Program-made: the position numbers and the translations under genes
The notes under the pieces: model-generated
Told to the model about the DNA's origin: nothing
Databases searched by the model: none
The model's input: only the letters and a program-made list of their open reading frames with translations
Source: Bacteriovoracaceae bacterium UBA6153
GTDB taxonomy: Bacteria; Bdellovibrionota; Bacteriovoracia; Bacteriovoracales; Bacteriovoracaceae
Length of the DNA: 64,000 nucleotides
Reading direction: 5' to 3'
Assembly (NCBI GenBank): GCA_002428265.1
Contig: DIUR01000033.1
Location: 124,001-188,000, forward strand
In this document: positions 7,917-16,613 of the stretch, piece after piece
How the letters are laid out: each line of letters begins with the position of its first letter
Numbering within the stretch: position 1 is the first letter of the stretch

Positions 7917-9837
7917 ACTGATAATACTCTTTAAGTGAATCTGGATTTGTCAGTGCTTCCAGGTTAGTCACGGGTTTTCCTGACAGGATTCTCGTCACAG
8001 CAAGCTCCACCTTCTTACCTGAGCGCGTATAAGGAATATCAGTGATCACATGAATCTCTCTAGGAACATGTCTTGGAGTCGTATTCTTTTTAATCAGATC
8101 CTTTATTTGTTTTTTTCTCTCAAGAGTGAGCTCCTCTCCAGATTTTAATTTTACAAAAAGCATGACATCGACATCCCCATCAACAGGTTTGCCCACGCAC
8201 AGTGAATCCACAATGTAGTCCAGTCCTTCTGTTTGGCGGTAAATTTCCGCTGTACCGATCCTCACACCACCAGGATTTAAAGTCGCATCAGAGCGGCCAT
8301 AAACGATGACTCCGCCTCTTTCTGTGACTTTTACAAAGTCACCATGAGTCCATACTCCTGGAGTCTGATCAAAATAAGCGGCCTTAATTTTTTGTTTATC
8401 TTTATCATTTAAAAAGTAAACCGGCCTGCTGGGAAAAGTCTGGGCACATACCAGTTCCCCTTCAACTCCGATTACACTTTGCCCTTTATCATCCAGTGCC
8501 TGCACGTCCATTCCAAGACCTCTGCACTGAATTTCTCCGCGGTACACTGGAAGAATTGGACAAGCGAGCATAAAACACGAAACGATATCAGTTCCACCTG
8601 AAATACTTCCAAGCAGGACATCTTTTTTTATTTTGTTATAAACGAAATCATACTGCTCTGGCAGAAGTGGTGAGCCCGTAGAGAGAATCGTTTCTAATGT
8701 GGGGTAATTTCCAAACTGAGCATTCGTATCTTCAAGAGCTTTTAAAAACTTTGGAGAAGTTCCAAAAATATTAATTCCAACTCGTTCAATGATATTGAAA
8801 AAATACTCAGGAGAAGGACTTGCGGGAGAGCCTTCATAAAGCACAACAGTAGACCCAAAATACAATGAGCCCATCAGCCAGTTCCACATCATCCAGCCAC
8901 ATGTGGTAAAAAAGAAGATTTTTTTATTCTGAGTTAAATCAGAGTGAAGACCTAATTCTTTCACCAATTGCAGTAATGTTCCACCTTGAGAATGAACAAT
9001 ACACTTTGGTTTTCCCGTTGTTCCTGACGAGTACATAATATAGAGAGGATGAGAAAAAGGAACTTTCGAAAATTCAATTTTTGAATCAGATCTATTTTCA
9101 TTAATAATTTTTTTATACTCAATGGCCTTTTTAAATTTAGATGTATCAACACCTTTACCTAAAAAATCGACAAGAATAATTTTTTCAAGTGACGGGATTC
9201 TCTTTTCAATCTCCAGAAGTTTTTCTTCAAGATTAAAATACTTGTCACCATAGGTGTAACCCACGGCCGCTACCAGAACTTTAGGTTCAGACTGGCCAAA
9301 ACGATCCAGCACGCCTTCGATTCCAAAGTCACAGCTTGTAGATGTAAACACGCCACCGAATGACGTGGTTGCAAGCATTGACGTAACTGTTTCAGGAATG
9401 TTGGGCATATAGGCGGCAAGAACATCACCGGCACTCATCAGAGTTTTTAAATAGGTCTGAAGTGCTTTTACTTCTGTGCGAAGTTCTGCATAACTAACAA
9501 GTCTTGTGAGTTTTGATTCGTGCTGAAAATTTAAAGCAATATCAGAGTCTCTGCCCTTCTTTAACAGATTCTCCGCAAAGTTAAGAGTTACACCTGTAAA
9601 CCAGGTATAGTTTTCAAAACTGTGTTCAAGTAAAGCTGGCTCAAGCGACCCGGCATAAGAGATGTGATTGAAATTGATAATTGATTTCCAGAACACTTCA
9701 GTATTCTTAACTGAAAAAGCGTGTAGATCACTATAAGAATTAAGATTCAAGGAATGCTCTTTGTTCAAATAATTTTTGAACAAAGTCATCTGTGAGTTTT
9801 CAATCCTATCCTTCGAAGGTGTCCACATGCTTTCCAT
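7906..9837 (-). CDS. Acetoacetate-CoA ligase (acetoacetyl-CoA synthetase)
   Basis: This ANL-superfamily enzyme activates acetoacetate with ATP to acetoacetyl-CoA in the cytoplasm. The N-terminal MWTPSKDRIENSQMT is the hallmark opening of bacterial acetoacetyl-CoA synthetases. The AMP-binding P-loop MYSSGTTGKPKCIVHSQGG lies near residues 265-285, GVRIGTAEIYR near 515, and the C-terminal catalytic Lys is in TRSGKKVE near 610. The 643-residue length is normal for the family. Context supports the call: HMG-CoA lyase in the liu operon (15.2-16.1 kb) makes acetoacetate. The gene begins 2 bases after the end of the fumarase beta gene, so the three genes 11461 to 7906 look like one transcription unit. 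Confidence 0.93.
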   Translation of the reverse strand: MESMWTPSKDRIENSQMTLFKNYLNKEHSLNLNSYSDLHAFSVKNTEVFWKSIINFNHISYAGSLEPALLEHSFENYTWFTGVTLNFAENLLKKGRDSDIALNFQHESKLTRLVSYAELRTEVKALQTYLKTLMSAGDVLAAYMPNIPETVTSMLATTSFGGVFTSTSCDFGIEGVLDRFGQSEPKVLVAAVGYTYGDKYFNLEEKLLEIEKRIPSLEKIILVDFLGKGVDTSKFKKAIEYKKIINENRSDSKIEFSKVPFSHPLYIMYSSGTTGKPKCIVHSQGGTLLQLVKELGLHSDLTQNKKIFFFTTCGWMMWNWLMGSLYFGSTVVLYEGSPASPSPEYFFNIIERVGINIFGTSPKFLKALEDTNAQFGNYPTLETILSTGSPLLPEQYDFVYNKIKKDVLLGSISGGTDIVSCFMLACPILPVYRGEIQCRGLGMDVQALDDKGQSVIGVEGELVCAQTFPSRPVYFLNDKDKQKIKAAYFDQTPGVWTHGDFVKVTERGGVIVYGRSDATLNPGGVRIGTAEIYRQTEGLDYIVDSLCVGKPVDGDVDVMLFVKLKSGEELTLERKKQIKDLIKKNTTPRHVPREIHVITDIPYTRSGKKVELAVTRILSGKPVTNLEALTNPDSLKEYYQFIS

Positions 9838-9839
9838 AG

Positions 9840-10409
9840 TTATAATACTTCTTTGAGCGCAGCTGCCGAGTTTTTTTCAACTTCAGCGTGCAGTGAATTT
9901 CCGTGAGCATCCATTGTAACAACAACGGGAAACTCAGTAACTGATAATTCCCAGATCGCTTCAGGTGAACCTAAGTCCAACCAATGAACAGCATCAACAG
10001 AGTCAATTTTTTCAGCAAGTACCTGAGCAGCTCCACCGATAGCATGGAAATAAACACACCCATACTCTTTACATCCAGCAAGAGTTTTTGGCCCCATTCC
10101 ACCTTTACCGATCACACCTACAATTCCATAATCTTTCATAACGTCGGCCTGGTAAGGCTCTTCGCGAATAGAAGTTGTAGGTCCTGCCGCTGTCACCTGA
10201 TATTTTCCAGTTTTTTTATCCTGAAGAATAACCGGACCGCAATGATAAATAATTTGATTTGATAAATCGACAGGAGGTTTTACTCCGTCGTGAAGTCTTT
10301 TATGAACGGCATCTCTACCAGTAAAAAGTTTACCAGTGATTAATACCATATCGCCGACTTTTAATTCTCTAACTGCTTCGTGTGTAAAAGGAAAATTTAA
10401 TTTTTTCAT
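9840..10409 (-). CDS. Class I fumarate hydratase, beta subunit
   Basis: The sequence matches the C-terminal (beta) domain of the Fe-S fumarase / L-tartrate dehydratase family: VGDMVLITGKLFTGRDAVHK near the start, IYHCGPV, AAGPTTSIRE, and GKGGMG in the middle. Together with the alpha subunit it should interconvert fumarate and malate. I chose the ATG at 10409 (MKKLNFPF): a longer in-frame start at 10430 would overlap the end of the alpha gene, and AGGA sits just before 10409. The product is 189 residues, normal for a separate beta subunit. Tartrate dehydratase is the main alternative; no tartrate genes are nearby, so fumarase is preferred. Confidence 0.88.
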   Translation of the reverse strand: MKKLNFPFTHEAVRELKVGDMVLITGKLFTGRDAVHKRLHDGVKPPVDLSNQIIYHCGPVILQDKKTGKYQVTAAGPTTSIREEPYQADVMKDYGIVGVIGKGGMGPKTLAGCKEYGCVYFHAIGGAAQVLAEKIDSVDAVHWLDLGSPEAIWELSVTEFPVVVTMDAHGNSLHAEVEKNSAAALKEVL

Positions 10410-10417
10410 ATGTAATC

Positions 10418-11461
10418 CTAGTAAAGCCATTTCTTGATTTGATTTTTGTCACCTAACTCAATTCCTTGTCTTCTGTATGCCCAACACATGTATGAGATCG
10501 ATACAAAAAACGAAGCAGGTAATCTATTAAGTGCGCTTACTTTACAACCTAGAAGTGTTGTTTTTCCACCAAAACCCATAGGCCCGATGCCCAGCTTATT
10601 AGAAGTCTCAACAATTTCTTTTTCCAGCTCAGCTAATGACGGAACACTGTTGGTATCATCAAGGCGTCTTAACAATTGCTCTTTTGATTCGATGTAGCCC
10701 GCTCCGCGGTCTCCACCAATACAAATTCCAAGAACTCCTGGTCCACATCCTTTTCCTTGAGCTTTATGAACGGCATCTAAAATAACTTTTCTCACACCAT
10801 CTAAATCTCTTCCCGCTCCTAGAGCAGTATGAGGAAGTGAGTACTGAGCACCAACGTTTTCACAACCGCCACCTTTGAGCATAAGTTTTACTTTTACACT
10901 TGCTCCATTATATTCGTGAAAGTGAATTGATGGATGTCCAGGTCCAAGATTTACACCTGAGTTCTCACCTGTCAGTGAGTCTACAGAGTTTTGGCGAAGG
11001 TAGCCTTTTTTAGTAGCTTCAACGACTGAGTCTTGAATAAGTTTTGTAAATTTTGACTGGTTAAATCCTACTGGATGGTAAACATAAAAAAGAACTGTTC
11101 CCGTATCCTGACAAAGAGGCTGAGATTTTTTCTTAGCAAGGTCGATGTTGGCCTTGATAATATTCATAGCATATTCTGCTGTCGTATTTTTTTCTTCGCG
11201 CTCTAGTGCTTCTAAAATAACTTTTTGAACATCATCTGGAAGTTCCGCACTCGTGACACGGATCAATTCCACTAATGACGTTTTCAAGTCAGCATCGCTT
11301 CCACCAACAATTTTTGTCGTTTTTGCAGTTGCTTTTTTAATTGGTTTTTTCACCGCTTTTTTTGCAACAGGTTTTTTAGCAGTTGTTTTTACTGCCTTCT
11401 TTGCTACTTTCTTCGCCGCTTTTTTAGCAGCTTTTTTCATAGGTTTTTTCTTCATCGCCAT
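10418..11461 (-). CDS. Class I fumarase alpha subunit with Lys/Ala-rich N-terminal tail
   Basis: From about residue 58 this is a standard class I hydro-lyase alpha subunit, with the three 4Fe-4S Cys regions SQPLCQDTGT (near 117), GGGCENVG (near 199) and KGCGPGVLGICIGGDRGAGY (near 236). Residues 1-52 are a low-complexity tail of Lys, Ala, Val, Thr and Pro (repeated KKAAKKAAKK, AKKPVAKKA), like histone H1 or AlgP C-terminal repeats. The tail is in frame, has no internal ATG after it, and ATG 11461 has a GGAG ribosome site 8 bases upstream, so it appears genuinely translated. Normal alpha subunits are near 280-300 residues and lack such a tail. It may bind nucleic acid or polyphosphate; that is speculation. 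Confidence 0.88.
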   Translation of the reverse strand: MAMKKKPMKKAAKKAAKKVAKKAVKTTAKKPVAKKAVKKPIKKATAKTTKIVGGSDADLKTSLVELIRVTSAELPDDVQKVILEALEREEKNTTAEYAMNIIKANIDLAKKKSQPLCQDTGTVLFYVYHPVGFNQSKFTKLIQDSVVEATKKGYLRQNSVDSLTGENSGVNLGPGHPSIHFHEYNGASVKVKLMLKGGGCENVGAQYSLPHTALGAGRDLDGVRKVILDAVHKAQGKGCGPGVLGICIGGDRGAGYIESKEQLLRRLDDTNSVPSLAELEKEIVETSNKLGIGPMGFGGKTTLLGCKVSALNRLPASFFVSISYMCWAYRRQGIELGDKNQIKKWLY

Positions 11462-11545
11462 AAACGAATCTCCGATAGTTTTTTAGATATTTTAAATTAT
11501 AAAAATTATAGCAAGACTCATTGGGATTTAGTACTCTTTTTCCCT

Positions 11546-13597
11546 ATGATTTCCCTCAGTGGCCTAAATGACAAACAGCGAGAAGCGGCCGAAACGGTCG
11601 AGGGGCCGGTCCTTATCCTAGCGGGCGCGGGCTCTGGGAAAACCCGCACAATTACCTATAGAATCGCTCACATGGTTGATAACCTGATGATTAAAAGCGA
11701 CATTATTTTAGGTGTAAGTTTCACTAATAAAGCGGCCAAAGAAATGCGCGAGAGAGTTATCACTCTCCTGGGTGCTAGAAAGGCGCGCAAAATTGCCCTG
11801 CTTACTTTTCACTCTTTGGGAGTGAGGATTCTAAAAAAAGAAATTGATAAACTCGGCTACCATTTGAATTTCTCTATTTACGATCAATCCGACCAGTTGA
11901 GTATCGTGAGAGAAGCATTAAAACTTTATCACGACGATAAAAAGTTCGACGTAAAAGACGTTCAAAGTAAAATCAGTTTTTTAAAGAATGCTGGTATTAC
12001 AGAAGATGATTTTGCTGACTCAGTTCACTTTAATCCGGAAGATCCCTATTCGCATGCGACAGAATATGCTTATAGATATTATCAGGAAAAACTAAAATTT
12101 TTTAATGCCATCGATTTCGATGATATTTTATTTTTAACTCTAAAACTCTTTAGAAATTTTCCAGAAGTAGCAAAAGCTTATTCTGAAAAGTACCAATACA
12201 TCATGATTGACGAGTACCAAGATACAAACACTCTTCAATTTGAGCTCGTTCGTCACTTAACTTCAACTCACAACAACCTCTGTGTCGTTGGAGATGATGA
12301 CCAGTCTATCTACGGGTTTCGTGGAGCTGACATTACCAACATTCTGGAGTTTGAAAAAACGTTTCCGGGAGCTAAGGTTGTTAAGCTGGAAGAAAACTAT
12401 CGTTCAGTAAAATCCATTCTGGACCTGGCCAACAACGTTATTAAAGAAAATAAAAAGCGCCGTGATAAAACTCTCTGGTCCCAAAAGCACAGCGAACACA
12501 TCCCGCTTCTATGGGCCATGGCCGACAGTGACCATGAAGCTGAAGTCGTAGTTGAAGATGTTGTAAGGCACCAAGGCTCAGGTGGACACTTGGGCGACAT
12601 TGCTATTTTATACAGAAGTAACACTCAGGCCCCTCCAATAGAAGATCAACTCCGCATGTCTCAAGTTCCCTACACCATTATCGGTGGACAGAAATTCTAC
12701 GACAAAAAAGAAGTTAAAGATCTGATGAGTTACCTATTCGTCATTATGAATCCAAGTGACCAGATGGCCATCAGAAGAATTTTGAACATTCCACACCGAG
12801 GTATTGGGAATGTGACGCTAGAAAAATACCTGGCAAAATCAGACCAGGATAAAATTCCACTTTTTGAAGCTCTGGAAAAATACCCGGCCATAGACCCACA
12901 AAGATCCGCTGGGATTCTCACTTTCGTTGAACTCATCAGAAAATACAAAAAAGTTTTTGAAACCTACTCTCTTTCTCAGTCGATTAGTACACTGATTGAA
13001 GAAATTGATTATTTGAACTTTATTGATAAGCAGTACGACAACGCTAAACAAGTTGAGCGCAGAAGAAACGATGTCATGCACTTTATTGAATCGAGCGAGA
13101 GATTTACTAATTACTATAAAGAAAATGCCAACCTTAAAAACTTTTGTGAAAGGCTACTTCTGCAAGACTCTCAGGATAAAGGAGAGCTCGACGAAGAGGG
13201 CGATGGCGACGTAAGAAAAAATGAAGTCACACTCATGACTTTCCATTCTTCTAAAGGACTGGAGTTTAAATCGGTCTATATGGTCGGCATTGAAGAAGAA
13301 ACTCTCCCCCATAAGAAAACTATCTCCCAAGGCGAAGACATCTCAGAAGAGCGCAGGCTCTGTTACGTAGGGATCACTCGTGCCCAGGAAAGACTGGTCA
13401 TGACTTATTGTAAGCAGAGAAAAATTTTCGGAAAAGAAGCTCCAAGATTTAAGTCTCGCTTTATAAATGATCTGGTAGGAAAAAATTTGTTTGTTGAACA
13501 AGATAGAACGACTTTTGGCCATTTGACTGAAGAAGAAGCGACTGACTATAAAAAGAATTTTTTCTCGAATTTACTGGGATCGCTGGACGAAGACTAA
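11546..13597 (+). CDS. Rep/UvrD/PcrA-type superfamily 1A DNA helicase
   Basis: All SF1A motifs are visible: Walker A GAGSGKT (residues 27-33), SFTNKAAKEMRERV, TFHSLG, Walker B IDEYQDTN near 220, VGDDDQSIYGFRGAD, LEENYRS, MTFHSSKGLEFKSVYM, and CYVGITRAQERL near the end. The protein should unwind DNA 3'-5' in repair or replication restart. Its 683 residues and details such as NFSIYDQSDQ and LGVRILKKE look closer to Rep than to UvrD, but I leave the symbol open. The family's loosely conserved C-terminal tail is short. It is divergent from the fumarase operon, with only 84 bases between starts. No obvious Shine-Dalgarno precedes ATG 11546. Confidence 0.93.
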   Translation: MISLSGLNDKQREAAETVEGPVLILAGAGSGKTRTITYRIAHMVDNLMIKSDIILGVSFTNKAAKEMRERVITLLGARKARKIALLTFHSLGVRILKKEIDKLGYHLNFSIYDQSDQLSIVREALKLYHDDKKFDVKDVQSKISFLKNAGITEDDFADSVHFNPEDPYSHATEYAYRYYQEKLKFFNAIDFDDILFLTLKLFRNFPEVAKAYSEKYQYIMIDEYQDTNTLQFELVRHLTSTHNNLCVVGDDDQSIYGFRGADITNILEFEKTFPGAKVVKLEENYRSVKSILDLANNVIKENKKRRDKTLWSQKHSEHIPLLWAMADSDHEAEVVVEDVVRHQGSGGHLGDIAILYRSNTQAPPIEDQLRMSQVPYTIIGGQKFYDKKEVKDLMSYLFVIMNPSDQMAIRRILNIPHRGIGNVTLEKYLAKSDQDKIPLFEALEKYPAIDPQRSAGILTFVELIRKYKKVFETYSLSQSISTLIEEIDYLNFIDKQYDNAKQVERRRNDVMHFIESSERFTNYYKENANLKNFCERLLLQDSQDKGELDEEGDGDVRKNEVTLMTFHSSKGLEFKSVYMVGIEEETLPHKKTISQGEDISEERRLCYVGITRAQERLVMTYCKQRKIFGKEAPRFKSRFINDLVGKNLFVEQDRTTFGHLTEEEATDYKKNFFSNLLGSLDED

Positions 13598-13605
13598 ATT
13601 TAAGC

Positions 13606-13630
13606 AAAAAAAAGGGGCCATCCTTGGCCC
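13606..13630 (-). terminator. Intrinsic terminator for lipoprotein pair
   Basis: GGGCCA (13615-13620) pairs with TGGCCC (13625-13630) around TCCT. On the minus strand the hairpin is followed by eight T residues (A-run 13606-13613), a classical Rho-independent terminator for the two lipoprotein genes ending at 13681. On the plus strand the T-run is only two bases, so termination of the helicase gene here would be weak. Confidence 0.75.
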
Positions 13631-13680
13631 TTCACAATAAAATGAATGTTGCCAATCCCTGGCACCAATAACTGTTTTGA

Positions 13681-14010
13681 TTATCTCTTTACGACTTTAA
13701 CTCTCACTTCTCGCATAAAAAACCAGGACGTCGTAACAACCACTCGCAGTTTCTTAACTTCTTCGCACTTGATTCCGTGCTCCTCAAGGATGTCACGAAG
13801 CCTTACGTCTGTGTCGTAAAAAACAAAAAAATCTTCTTTGCTTTTTATATCGACCGTAGACTCTTCCTCTAAATCTTCCCGAGTGATTTCTCGGGTAGAA
13901 TTAGGATTAGAACCCCAAACAGCATCTGTTCTGCAACCTTTTGGATTAATCCTTAAAGCGCCACATCCTGTAGCTAGCAATAACATAAACACCATCATCG
14001 TGATCTTCAT
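13681..14010 (-). CDS. Small lipoprotein
   Basis: A 109-residue protein with a lipoprotein signal: MKITMMVFMLLLATGC, lipobox Cys16. A charged middle (REDLEEES) is followed by FFVFYDTDVRLRDILEEHGI and a basic C-terminus VRVKVVKR. No family recognised. Its start codon overlaps the stop of the upstream Bor-like lipoprotein gene in an ATGA arrangement (14007-14010), so the two are translationally coupled and probably act together at the cell envelope. An intrinsic terminator lies just downstream. Both proteins share a short phe-rich motif after a Thr/Val-Lys strand (KSKEDFFVFY here, ESTKDFFFWG in the partner), which suggests common ancestry or a shared fold. Confidence 0.75.
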   Translation of the reverse strand: MKITMMVFMLLLATGCGALRINPKGCRTDAVWGSNPNSTREITREDLEEESTVDIKSKEDFFVFYDTDVRLRDILEEHGIKCEEVKKLRVVVTTSWFFMREVRVKVVKR

Positions 14011-14357
14011 TTTAATTCTCCGTTTGAAAGAAGAGTTACTTTGTAGGTCACGGGACTATAAAGTCCTAGAGTTATAAAAGTGAAAAAAACATCTGTAAAA
14101 GTATAACGTTGCTCGATCGAAACATAAGATGGGTTATAAACTCCTAATCCTTTTGTCTCGTCCTGAAGATTGAACTCGGCATAATCCGGCGACAATCCCC
14201 AGAAGAAAAAGTCTTTCGTGGACTCAACAGTGATTTGTTTTTCACTCTTGGAAGCTGCTCCAACTTGAAACGGCTCTCTTCCACTTGTATTGAACTCCAT
14301 TGTCGAGCAGCTCAAAAGAGCGAGCATCAGAAAAATGGAAATCAAAAAATTTTTCAT
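14007..14357 (-). CDS. Bor-like lipoprotein
   Basis: A 116-residue lipoprotein (MKNFLISIFLMLALLSC, lipobox Cys17). The C-terminal segment FTDVFFTFITLGLYSPVTYK resembles the Bor/Iss signature 'FvnglLgfITLGIYTPleary' of the lambda Bor serum-resistance lipoprotein family, and the FFFWGL strand before it also matches the 'FFv-Gig' position. Bor-type proteins are outer-membrane lipoproteins; their role outside serum survival is not well defined. ATGA-coupled to the smaller lipoprotein gene that follows. The preceding start region has no strong ribosome site beyond an AAGA stretch. The family call is by pattern only. Confidence 0.7.
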   Translation of the reverse strand: MKNFLISIFLMLALLSCSTMEFNTSGREPFQVGAASKSEKQITVESTKDFFFWGLSPDYAEFNLQDETKGLGVYNPSYVSIEQRYTFTDVFFTFITLGLYSPVTYKVTLLSNGELK

Positions 14358-14401
14358 CTCTTAAGATTGTCTATTGTTTCGGCTTTCGATGTCAAATTTT
14401 T

Positions 14402-15220
14402 TTATTGGCCGGTGAAATTAGGCGAGCGTTTTTCTTTGAAAGACTTCACCGCTTCGAAATGATCGGCCGTTCGTTGAGAGATCCCCTGATAGCCTGAAAG
14501 GATATCAAGTGAAGTCTGAAGGTCACTCAAGTAAGAAATCTTCATCGCTTTCTTAGTAAGTTTTTGAGCAACAGGCGCCAGCGCGCTGATAGAGTCTGCA
14601 AGTTTTTGTGTTTCAATCTCAAGATTTGCATCTTCGAACATAAAATTCATAAGCCCAAAGTCCAGGGCTTCGCGCCCTTCAAAAGCTTTGGACGTTAAAA
14701 ACATCTGCATGGCCTTTGAATATCCTACAACTCTTTGAAGAAAAAATGTTCCGCCATCTCCTGGGACAAGCCCCATACGGGTAAAAGTCTCAGCAAATTT
14801 TGTTTTGGAATGTCCAACACGAAGGTCACACATCATAGAAAGATCACAGCCTGCACCTACGGCAGCACCATTAACCATGGCGATAACTGGTACACTTAAA
14901 TTTTCCATGCACTGAGGGATTCGCTGAATGCCATGTTGGTAGCGAGCACGAAGCTCATTGCTCTCACCTGCAAACATTCCTGATTTTTCTTCCATGGCCT
15001 TGATATCGCCGCCAGCACAAAAGTTTTTCCCTTTACCAGTTAAGACAACAACTCTAATTGTTGAATCAAAATCAGCATGAGTTAATACACTTGTCAGAGA
15101 ATCAATCATCTCCGTTGTAATCGCGTTCATCTGATCAGGATTATTTAAAGTCACCCACAATTGGTGAGTGCTTCTAACTTCCACTTCTAGATGAGGAAAC
15201 TGTTTTGTATAAAAACTCAT
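14402..15220 (-). CDS. Enoyl-CoA hydratase/isomerase (crotonase family)
   Basis: Crotonase fold with the oxyanion-hole segments GKGKNFCAGGDIKAM (near residues 63-77) and VNGAAVGAGCDLSMMCDLR, followed by FTRMGLVPGDGGTFFL, where Asp in GDGG replaces the usual catalytic Glu position pattern, as in several PaaG-like isomerases/hydratases. The 272-residue length is usual. It is the last gene of the leucine-degradation operon, 8 bases after HMG-CoA lyase, and has an AGGA site before ATG 15220. A second crotonase in the same operon better fits methylglutaconyl-CoA hydratase, so this one may act on another acyl-CoA. Exact substrate unknown. Confidence 0.85.
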   Translation of the reverse strand: MSFYTKQFPHLEVEVRSTHQLWVTLNNPDQMNAITTEMIDSLTSVLTHADFDSTIRVVVLTGKGKNFCAGGDIKAMEEKSGMFAGESNELRARYQHGIQRIPQCMENLSVPVIAMVNGAAVGAGCDLSMMCDLRVGHSKTKFAETFTRMGLVPGDGGTFFLQRVVGYSKAMQMFLTSKAFEGREALDFGLMNFMFEDANLEIETQKLADSISALAPVAQKLTKKAMKISYLSDLQTSLDILSGYQGISQRTADHFEAVKSFKEKRSPNFTGQ

Positions 15221-15228
15221 ATGGATTC

Positions 15229-16149
15229 CTATGCTCTGCTGGCCAAATAGGCCGTAAGGTTTTTTGAAGAAGAAGTCTTGCCAAGTTTTTCTAAGATAAA
15301 CTTTGAAGCAAGAGCGAGCTTATCCATGTCGATTCCAGTCTCAATTCCCATCGAAGAAAATAAAAAGACCAGATCTTCTGTTGCCACATTTCCAGAAGCT
15401 CCTTTGGCGTACGGACATCCACCAAGGCCTCCTGCCGAAGAATCAAAACTTGTGATTCCCATATCAAGAGAGGCCAAAACATTGGCCACGGCCATTCCAC
15501 GGGTGTCGTGAAAGTGCATAGCAAAGAAGTCCAGATTAAAATCGGCCTTTAAGAAAGTGATGACTTCCTGAACCTGCTGAGGATTAGCGATACCAATTGT
15601 ATCCCCTAGAGAGATTTCACTCACTCCAAGATTTTCTAGCGCGTAGGCAACACGCTTGAGTTCCGCTAAAGAAGTTTTTCCTTCATATGGGCAGCCAAAA
15701 ACAGTTGAAATATAGGCGCGAGTTTTAAGCCCTTCTGAATTGGCCTTTTTCATCACACCTTCAATGCGCTTTAATGACTCATCGACAGTCGCATTGATAT
15801 TTTTTTGATTGAATGTATTTGAAGTCGCAGTAAAGACCGCAATTTCTTTAACACCAGAGCTTAGTGCATTTTCTAGTCCCTTATCATTGGGAACCAATGA
15901 GATCAATTTTGTATTTCTAAGGGAGTTCTCATGAGAGAGAGATTTATAAAGCTCAACCCCATCACTCATCTGAGGGATTTTTTCAGCGCGAACGAAACTA
16001 TTAGCTTCAATTTCGTGCAGTCCTGCTTCAGAGAGCATTTTAATAAATGTCACTTTATCTGCAAGGGAGATAATTGTTTTTTCATTTTGAAGGCCGTCAC
16101 GAGGGCCAACTTCAACAATTCTTACTTTTTTAGGTAAACTTCCTAACAT
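15229..16149 (-). CDS. mvaB: Hydroxymethylglutaryl-CoA lyase
   Basis: A TIM-barrel HMGL-family enzyme splitting HMG-CoA into acetyl-CoA and acetoacetate, the last step of leucine breakdown (also called LiuE). Signatures: VGPRDGLQNEK at residues 14-24, FGCPYEGKTS in the middle, the metal-binding HFHDTRGMA, and the catalytic Cys loop GGLGGCPYAKGASGNVATED. The 306-residue length is normal. Its start overlaps the end of the biotin-carrier gene by 7 bases, consistent with tight coupling in the liu operon. Acetoacetate can be activated by the ligase encoded at 7.9-9.8 kb. Confidence 0.95.
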   Translation of the reverse strand: MLGSLPKKVRIVEVGPRDGLQNEKTIISLADKVTFIKMLSEAGLHEIEANSFVRAEKIPQMSDGVELYKSLSHENSLRNTKLISLVPNDKGLENALSSGVKEIAVFTATSNTFNQKNINATVDESLKRIEGVMKKANSEGLKTRAYISTVFGCPYEGKTSLAELKRVAYALENLGVSEISLGDTIGIANPQQVQEVITFLKADFNLDFFAMHFHDTRGMAVANVLASLDMGITSFDSSAGGLGGCPYAKGASGNVATEDLVFLFSSMGIETGIDMDKLALASKFILEKLGKTSSSKNLTAYLASRA

Positions 16150-16613
16150 AGCTTCACAAGCTCCACTCCACCCTGAACCTGATCACCTTCTTTGAAGTGA
16201 ACTTTTTCAACGACCCCTTTTTTACTGGCCTTAATTGTATGCTCCATCTTCATCGCTTCCATTACTAGAATTGGTGTTCCCGGAACAACCTCGTCTCCCG
16301 CCTTCACAAATAACTTTAAGATTTTCCCTGGCATCGGTGACGTCATCTGGCCGTGGTCAGCTGCTTTTGATTTTGAACGAGATCTTCTTGGTGCATCGAT
16401 TTTAAATTCAATTCCATCAATGACAAAATGTGTATCCACACTTGCTACTGTTGAGTTCGCATTATTGTAATCGAGACTATACCTGTAATCGTCAACGTTC
16501 CCTAGGTTAACTGCATACTCAGTTCCTTCCAGGTTAAATAAGACGAAACGAGGGTTTTGTTCAATGATGTCGATATCAATCAGTTCATCATTTAATTCAA
16601 TTTGTGTTTTCAT
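16143..16613 (-). CDS. Biotin carboxyl carrier subunit of acyl-CoA carboxylase
   Basis: A 156-residue protein whose last ~75 residues are a biotinyl domain: SPMPGKILKLFVKAGDEV, then the biotin site EAMKMEH with Lys122, then GVVEKVHFKEGDQVQGG. The N-terminal half resembles the BT/linker region of methylcrotonyl- and propionyl-CoA carboxylase alpha chains. It follows the biotin carboxylase gene with no gap at all (TAA stop followed directly by ATG), so the two encode the halves of what is usually one MccA polypeptide of ~660 residues. Should carry CO2 between the carboxylase and transferase (LiuB) subunits. Confidence 0.9.
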   Translation of the reverse strand: MKTQIELNDELIDIDIIEQNPRFVLFNLEGTEYAVNLGNVDDYRYSLDYNNANSTVASVDTHFVIDGIEFKIDAPRRSRSKSKAADHGQMTSPMPGKILKLFVKAGDEVVPGTPILVMEAMKMEHTIKASKKGVVEKVHFKEGDQVQGGVELVKLC

